Positions 57,521-64,000 of a stretch of DNA of 64,000 bases are shown here, one piece after another. Position numbers and translations under genes: made by a program. Source of the DNA: Lasioglossum baleicum (Eukaryota; Arthropoda; Insecta; Hymenoptera; Halictidae); NCBI RefSeq assembly GCF_051020765.1, contig NC_134941.1, positions 6,882,001 to 6,946,000 on the forward strand, given 5' to 3'. Below the pieces are notes generated by a model, which was not told where the DNA came from, did no database searches, and saw nothing but the letters and a program-made list of their open reading frames with translations. Numbering within the stretch: the first letter of the stretch is position 1; each line of letters starts with the position of its first letter.

Positions 57521-59909
57521 AGGTTTCTACTAGGATAACAATGAATATTCATGGATTGGGTAGGGAAAAAAGAACAGATTAACTGTTGTAACTAGTATTC
57601 TTTATTGTTCATAAATAAAATACATTATTAATTTATTGTATGTTTATCGCGTGTAATACGTGTATCGTAGTGAGATGAGAAGAAGATCCTTGGCAGGAAT
57701 GCGGTGACGTAGGTACGAAAGCGCTGCCGATTAGATTAGAGTAGATTGGGGACGCCTCGCTCCAGACAAATTTTCATCGGTGCGGATAGGCGGACCTAGA
57801 GATTGACAGAAACATACGATACAATCTGGGCACAAAATAAAATCTTAGAGAATATACATAGAATAATCAGTTCTTATTAATATGTGTAAATCCTCAAACT
57901 ATCTGTAACATGGGGCATGACACCCATAACAAAAATCCATAAGATGTAATGTGAAGAACTGGGCTGATGTTTCAGTTTAGCCCTTCGAGTATTGTACTTG
58001 GTGCCGTCTGTAATCGAAGGACCGCCACCGATGGGGACTGGGAGCTTAGTGGAACTCTGATCCCTATGCTAGACTGCTCCCTCACCTAGGTCTACTGACT
58101 TAGAATCCTCCCCAATGTGGGGGTGACCGGTCGCTTGTGTTTTTACCAGATGCTTGCTACCGGCCCAGTGATTCGGCACTGGGACAATCTCTTAGGTACA
58201 ATCTCTCAGGTAGATCTGGGAGGATAAATTGAATAAACAATTTAAGGAGTTATGACACAGTAACAAGTGGGGAAAATATAAGATTTTTAAACAATAGTAC
58301 AAAAAAAAGTGAATGATCGATTAATATAAAATTTTGTATTTCAGTTTACTATATTATGAACTCTATAAAAAAATGCTTGTAATATTTAAAAAATAATTTG
58401 TTCGTATGCCTTTCGTCATTTTTGCTCGGAATATCTTTTCTTCCAGATGGCTAATTGGTCTACAGGATTCCTACAAATCGAATTAACGATATCAAAAATC
58501 CCAAAAATGTCATAAACTGTGATATGCTCTCTAGGCATTGACGATCCCACATTTCAATTTTTATGAAAATTAGCAAAATGGCAGATATTTTAAATTTAAT
58601 AACTGAATTCCGGTAGAAAATTTGTCAATTTTCATGAAATAAAAACAAATACCGATCTTGCATCGTCGTGTCGCTGTTATAAGGAAAAATATTGTAAAGA
58701 GGGGCTCGATCGTAATATATTTGCGAGGGAAGACCCGTTAATAAATCTTTCCTTAGAAATCGAATATTTGCGAGGGACAACGATTCTTGAGACGGAACAG
58801 TTCATTTACTGGTGCCCGTTTATTCACTGGTGCAGTTGCCCTATCAAGAAATGAGAGCGTGCATCCCGCACCCTTGCAATCCTGGAAACGAGTCTATCGC
58901 TTTACATGTCTGTGTTGAAGACTTGCTATCTCGGCCATCGCAACCTTCCGATTTCTATCGTGTTGGCGGTGGCAAGAGCATCGCAAAGCAACCGCATCGA
59001 TAGCGTCTGAACAGTAGACGCCCGCGTAGATGCGTTGCATTCTCGTCTAATTTGTCTTAGATCGACTTTGGAAAGCCTTTGCTCTACACTGGCTCTATTA
59101 TTACGTTCCCGTAATAATGTTGACTAGGTAGCTGGAAGCAGCCCGCGCCTCATTTAATAATGGCAAGAAGTTCGCGCGCGTCGCTACAAAGCCGAGCTGT
59201 TTACGTCACCGGTATGCTGCAATTATAATTATAATGCTATTGTTCTTGCGTCCAGGACGCGGCCGACGACGACAACGGCTCGCGAAACCACGGTTTTCGG
59301 CGGAGACCACGCGACTGGCAGCCATCCGTCGCGTCTAGTCGGCGACGACGAAGGCGGCCGATGAAAACCGATGTCAAATTAGCAAATCAAATTTCACCAG
59401 GAATTATTCCAGTGCAAGCCGCTAAATAACCCGCGGCGAAACATGAACCGCGCCGTGCCGCGCCGTGTAGAATATGAAAGCTAGCGAATTTAATTCTCTC
59501 GGCCGCCGAAAAAAGAAATAAAGATTCCGACGCTCCTTCCTCCGCCGTAATTTTCATTAATCTAATTAATCAGGACGACCAGCGGCGCTCGCTTCTTTGA
59601 GAGATTTCGGTGCTCGTGCTTCTTCCAATCTACACAGTTGTATTATGCTTTCTTTGTTTTTTGCAGGACGAGGAGGAACTTTGTTAAACGCTTACAGAAT
59701 TTTCACGATAATGTTGGAACGGAGGAGAGTGGAGATAGAGGAAAACCAGAGTCTCAGATTAAGAGACTTGTGTCCCCAGTCTACCTTCCCCTTCTACGAC
59801 GCTAGTCCCACGCCTTCGACTGGTCACGTGACGCGGTTTGTCTCTGATGCGCACTTAGATCAAATACCTTATAGACCCGGATTCAAATAACCTTATTAAT
59901 TCATCTACA
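57521..59909. other. intergenic DNA with two GC-rich islands
   Basis: An island at about 57,930-58,230 (cttggtgccgtctgtaatcg, cccagtgattcggcactggg) looks like old inserted sequence of unknown type. A second island at 58,840-59,600 is strongly CpG-rich, with homeodomain-like TAAT clusters (attaatctaattaatcag at about 59,557). It could be a promoter or enhancer of a gene outside the window. The open frame at 59597-59890 is unrecognised. Confidence 0.4.
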
Positions 59910-60037
59910 ATCTTTTGTAGTAGAAAATCTTCTTTGCATATCATTTCGTAAACCAATGCTTCTAATTAATTATAAAAAAATTAGGTCGTTTGGTACAATT
60001 ATAAAAAAGTTATTAGTTGTTGAAAGGTGTACGAATA

Positions 60038-60781
60038 CAGTGGTCGAAATTTCTATAAAGTCATCTTCTTTTTCATAGATATTTTAAAAATATCACCATT
60101 TTTGTTGATTTATCGTATCTGGTCTTGTGCCTTGTAGACACTCGGATAGAGGGACTGCGTACTCTAGACCGCTATGTTTACTATTTACGTTTGTTTTGAT
60201 TTTTTTCTGTGTGGCGCAGAACACAAGTGCGAAGTTTCTATAAAGTCACTTAGTGTTTCTCTGTATTCTGAGCAGAGAACTACGGAAAACTGCGAATATT
60301 CTAAGAGTATTAGTTTTAGAACTCACAGAAATCCTGTTTGTTATAATTTGATTCACGTGTATGAGAATGCCGAGAGGAAAAGTACTAACAAGTGAAGAAA
60401 AAGCATCGATCGATGCTTATAAAGATATGGGCTGCTCTAATCGCGCAATTGCTAAGAAAACTAATCGGTCATATATTGTGATTAATAATTATATCAATTT
60501 ACGTGAAAATTACGGAAAAATCATCTTAAAGGTAGTAATAAAAAATGGTCAAAGAGACAACATTCAATATTAATGAGGTCTGCAGCTAAGGAAAGGATAA
60601 ATGCAGCACAATTTCGAGCTGAATTGGAGCTCCCAGTAACAACAAGACGTGTGCAACAACTTTTAAATTCTTCTCGACAAAAATACAACGTAAACCAGGC
60701 CTTAAAGAAGTACATAAACCGGCCCGTATTGATTTCGCACGGGCACAAAACACAGTGACTTTATAGAAATTTCGACCACTG
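60038..60781 (+). mobile_element. Tc3-like deletion derivative, copy B
   Basis: Perfect ends CAGTGGTCGAAATTTCTATA and complement, flanked by TA (60036-60037, 60782-60783). A transposase fragment opens at 60361 (second Met, MPRGKVLTSEEKASIDAYK) with the first helix-turn-helix intact. The frame then shifts at a shortened A-run near 60,520 (one base fewer than copy A). The second helix-turn-helix lies at 60573-60720, and the catalytic region is deleted. An internal copy of the terminal motif (agtttctataaagtcactta) lies at 60,233-60,252. Confidence 0.88.
60361..60758 (+). pseudogene. Tc3-like transposase, N-terminal fragment, frameshifted
   Basis: DNA-binding region only. The first part (60361-60573, 70 codons) begins MRMPRGKVLTSEEK and contains a helix-turn-helix around CSNRAIAKKTNRSY. 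The second part (60573-60758) has LPVTTRRVQQLLNSS, the second DNA-binding helix set. The two lie in different frames. The DDE/DDD catalytic domain that should follow is absent because the element is internally deleted. Family members bind their own inverted repeats and excise and insert at TA. Confidence 0.75.
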
Positions 60782-60797
60782 TACTTTGTACACCCAC

Positions 60798-62071
60798 TGT
60801 AAATCTGAAGGGTTATCTCAACTTCAATTAAACACACTTATCTGTATTTTTATAGTTAGCCAAGTATTTTCTTTAATTAATTCTGCACAAGATAAAGACT
60901 AAGACAACGAAGGCTTACTGTTTTCCACGAACTGATCTACGGTGACTGATTAAGCTGTACAATACTGATTAGATATAAGTCTTTACTGTGAGCTAGAGTG
61001 CTTTGAAAAGAAAGAGTTACGTTGTTCCAGAATGTTGCGCCAATTTGTAGATAATGTTTGAGTGACAGTAGACATAGCTGAAACAAATGAAAGTTCATTT
61101 CGAATGTACTTATCGGAATATTAATTTTGGTGCTGCAAAGTTATTGTTCTCTTATTTAAGTTTACAATGTCACCAGTGACTGTAATAAACAATATAAATA
61201 AAAGAAAAAGAATATAGACAAGATAATTTTTAGTAAAATTCTACTTGTTATAAAGTTTTGCAAATTTTTATATACATTCTTGATTAATTGTTTGTTTCAA
61301 AATCGGAACTTATCCAGTTTTTTCACCAAGATTTTCAATCTGGTACACTGTGTTCTACGTTATATTCTTTTTAGTTAGATCCCATTGAGCTTGATATTAC
61401 AGTCCGCCATTTTCCCGACACTGCGGGTAATCAACGGTTTAGCAAAATTAATATGCAGACGTTTTATCGGTCGCCAAATCACCGGTTGAAAATGCATGCC
61501 TATTTACTTTCTGACACGTGAGATTACGCTAGACCCGTATTACGTCGATTACAAAGACGTTCATGAATATTTAAATAGGATAGTGCAGTTCAATATCTCA
61601 AGCCGACCTGATGCGCCTGAATAGATAATAACGCCTACAATTTTCGAGCCGTCCACCCGGACGAAATGTTACGTGCGGACAGCTCTCGGTGAGAACGATT
61701 TCGTCCTATTTCCATTTCGCCTCGAATTTCCCATGATCTACATGATTCTCCTTTTTTTTTTTTAATACGCATTTTTCCGCAATTGAAGAGAGTGACTCGA
61801 AGATTTTTTTTAATCATTTGTTATTACTCCCCTTTGAGAGCACGACGTTCACCAAAAAGTAAAGTAAAAATTATTCATTATTTGTTAGTTAGTCGGTGAC
61901 TAAAAAAGCTTAAAAGTAGAGATGTCAATGTAAGAAATGAGGAAAGGTAAACGACCAAAAATTTCAATTTATGAATATGGCGATTACAATTGATGTTTAC
62001 TTTAATCAATAATTTTTAATAACAGAAATGTTGTTCGCATATACAACGAACTTCATTTTTATACAGATATA
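60798..62071. other. AT-rich interval, no gene seen
   Basis: Short frames only. Slightly GC-richer patches at 61,380-61,560 and 61,640-61,740. Confidence 0.5.
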
Positions 62072-62727
62072 CAGTTAGGAGCAAAACTGATCACACACAC
62101 TTTAAATCAGAATAACTTTTTTATGAATGGACCAATTTTCATTATCGATGGACCGACTTCAATTTCTCTGTAAGGCTAGAAATATTAGTTTATTAAATGA
62201 CGTCTGAAAAGTATGTTGAAAAAATGCATTTGGTCGGAATTGTGAAAAACAATAGTAAAAATTGATTTTTACGACTTTTTTAGAAAATTTAAAACATGTG
62301 TTTGGTCAACTTGTATAAATTATATACGCTCCGAAAATTTCATTGAAATTGGTTAATTGGTTTACGAGTTATAAACGATCAAAAGTGGTAAAAATTGTAA
62401 TTTTTCAAGATCTTCGGCCTTTTTACCACTTTTCGTTTGTAACTCGTGAACCAAGTAACCGATTTCAATGAAATTCTCGGAACGTATATAATTTATACGA
62501 GTTGACCAAACAAATCTTTTAAATTTTCCTTATTGGCCCAGCTAAAAAAGTCGTAAAACTCAATTTTTACTATTGTTTTTCACAATTCCGACCAAATGCA
62601 TTTTTGCAACATATTTTTTAGACGTCATTTACTAAACTAATTCTTCTAGCCTTACAGAGAAATTCACGTCGTTTGGTCCATTCATAAAAAAGTTATACTG
62701 ATTCAAAGTGTGTGTTGCTCATAACTG
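62072..62727. mobile_element. palindromic MITE, TA target site (family P, member 3)
   Basis: Termini CAGTTAGGAGCAAAACTGAT and (inverted) CAGTTATGAGCAACACACAC, flanked by TA (62070-62071, 62728-62729). The interior is a near-perfect hairpin: gttggtcaacttgtataaa-type sequence near 62,303 is mirrored near 62,495, and ttcgg at the centre (about 62,414). No open frame. Confidence 0.8.
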
Positions 62728-63443
62728 TATATGTGAAAGTCATCTCAAGATCATGTTTTATTTAATTTAAATAGTTTATTTATTACACATTTCAAACGAT
62801 GTATTTTCTCGAAGCGTGATCTGCGCCCAAATAAACAACGAAAAGTGTACTTACATATATTGTCTCACCAAACGTAGTGAAAGTGTTATCAAATATTGAT
62901 TATAACGTATTATAATAATTCGAGTGATGATGCAAATCTGATGCTGTAATGAATACCTTGTTCCGACGAGTTTTGCCGAAGAGAAAATGTTATTACATTC
63001 GAAATTCAATATCACAGAAATATTTAATATTTCAGAGCACATTTGTATACACACGTAACCGCGGTTTGACGTGATATTTTCACTGCAAAATACAAAATAT
63101 GATGTTACTCGTCGATTGACGTATGCATTCCATCCGATTAATCAGTATTTTACATGAATTTCCATTACAAAATCATTCGAACCTGCTGAATTCAGCTCGA
63201 GACACACAAATCGCCTAATTAGCTGAAACGCAATGAATAACCGGCTTAAACCAATCGCCATCGGTCAAAGCTTTTGAGATTCTGGATCAAAATAGACCCA
63301 CCTATATACGATCGCAGGATTAGTTAACTTTAAGGAGCTTAATTCTAGCGTATAGGTCAAATAATTTTTAAAATGTCTACTAACTTTATTGATACTAACT
63401 CGTTCGATAAGTCTTGCTGTTTTTCATTTCACAGTTTTATATA
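62728..63443. other. AT-rich interval, no gene seen
   Basis: No supported gene or repeat beyond short AT-rich frames. Confidence 0.5.
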
Positions 63444-64000
63444 CAGTGACTCCCATTAATATTCGGACGCTCCAAAAACAATCAGAACTTTTTTAATATT
63501 ATCTCCTCGTCTGATCCTAATCTCCTTGTCCTTTTTCGAAATGTTAGAGCAATTAGTTTACTACATGATGGGAACAGATATTTTTTAAAAAATTGTAATT
63601 GTTTTATGTGGGCCTATATCGAAAATTTAAAAAATACGTATTGTAGATCTGTATCAATTATATGCATTGTAAAAGTTTCATCGAAATCGGTTGATACAAC
63701 AAGAAATGATAGAAATTGAAAGATGTAAAAATTCTTAGGTTTATTGCAGTTAGATGCCGGATATCGTGAAAAACTGCAATTTTTACCATCTTTAAACGTT
63801 TGCAGCTCGTTGCAACGTCGATCGATTTCTACGAAATTTTCAGCATATGTTTAATGGATTGCGATCTACGAGAAACGTGTTTTCTAAATTTTCCATATAA
63901 GCCCTACTAAAAAAGTTGCAAAATACAACTTTTAGTATTTTCTCGGCAATTCCATTTTTCTCAAAAATCAAAAATATTTTCACGTTGCGTAGCAAACTAA
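63444..64000. mobile_element. palindromic MITE (family P, member 4), truncated by window edge
   Basis: Begins CAGTGACTCCCATTAATATT after TA at 63442-63443. It contains gtgggcctatatcgaaaatt (63,607 onward) and the mirrored block near 63,890. By comparison with member 2 (34400-35035), roughly the last 80-100 bases lie beyond the window. Confidence 0.75.

Larger units (their letters stand above)
59910..60797. mobile_element. degraded palindromic MITE (family P) split by a Tc3-like insertion
   Basis: The left part, 59,924-60,035, matches one arm of the family (gtaaaccaatgcttctaatt-like, and ataaaaaagttatta). The right part, 60,784-60,797 (ctttgtacacccactg then TA), is its terminus. Joining across the insertion gives gaaTActttg, as in the related half-copy near 42,893 (gaaaTActttcg), which supports the nesting. 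Confidence 0.6.

Noticed and set aside
57930..58230. SINE or LINE 3' end
   Set aside because: The GC-richer segment lacks a recognisable poly-A tail, A/B boxes or target duplication, so I left it unclassified.
1..64000. tRNA and rRNA genes
   Set aside because: I looked for TC-loop consensus and rRNA-like stretches by eye and found none. A covariance-model search (tRNAscan-SE, Infernal) would be decisive.

Overview
This window looks like nuclear DNA from an insect, most likely a hymenopteran (bee-like). The evidence is an AT-rich background, intronless CYP9-family cytochrome P450 genes in tandem, arthropod TATA plus TCAGT core promoters, and a dense load of Tc1/mariner, pogo-like and piggyBac-like miniature transposons. 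The order-level assignment is inference. Nothing in the window is prokaryotic: there are no operons, Shine-Dalgarno sites or CRISPR arrays.

Region 1 (1-22,140) is a P450 cluster, all on the minus strand. Three near-identical 520-residue P450s (2582-4144, 6892-8454, 10947-12509) sit in three head-to-tail duplication units (about 1406-5706, 5707-9730, 9731-15122). A fourth, more distant CYP9 paralogue of 510 residues lies at 20336-21868. The three duplicates share a core promoter, a TATA-like ATAAAAG 31-32 bases upstream of a (T/C)CAGT initiator. The first 60 bases of the window carry the same arrangement, so another CYP9 copy probably starts just left of the window. The proteins should be ER-anchored monooxygenases of the CYP3 clan, the group that in bees includes detoxifying CYP9Q-type enzymes; substrates cannot be read from sequence. 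The copies differ as a mosaic, which suggests gene conversion. A probable 285-bp solo LTR lies upstream of copy 1 only, and copy 2 preserves the empty site.

Region 2 (22,140-53,500) has no protein-coding gene I can support. It is AT-rich DNA with occasional GC-richer islands, a dimeric 78-bp tandem array (about 28.43-29.06 kb), palindromic MITEs, a foldback-like element with a perfect 9-bp target duplication (37.87-38.39 kb), a triply nested transposon stack (39.42-41.67 kb), a pogo-like remnant (44.0-44.9 kb), mariner MITEs, a 27-33-bp minisatellite (46.14-46.87 kb) and a 160-174-bp tandem array (48.95-49.74 kb).

Region 3 (53,570-57,520) is a 118-bp satellite organised into higher-order repeats, first 353 bp (3 units) and then 472 bp (4 units), ending in one inverted unit. 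Overlapping 84-codon frames run through it, but they follow from the unit length and are not treated as genes.

Region 4 (57,520-64,000) holds a GC-rich island (58.8-59.6 kb), a second Tc3-like deletion derivative inserted inside an older palindromic MITE (60.04-60.78 kb), and two more palindromic MITEs, the last running off the right edge.

The likely biology is recent expansion and homogenisation of a detoxification P450 cluster beside a repeat-rich, gene-poor interval. All coordinates, alignments and difference counts were made by eye.
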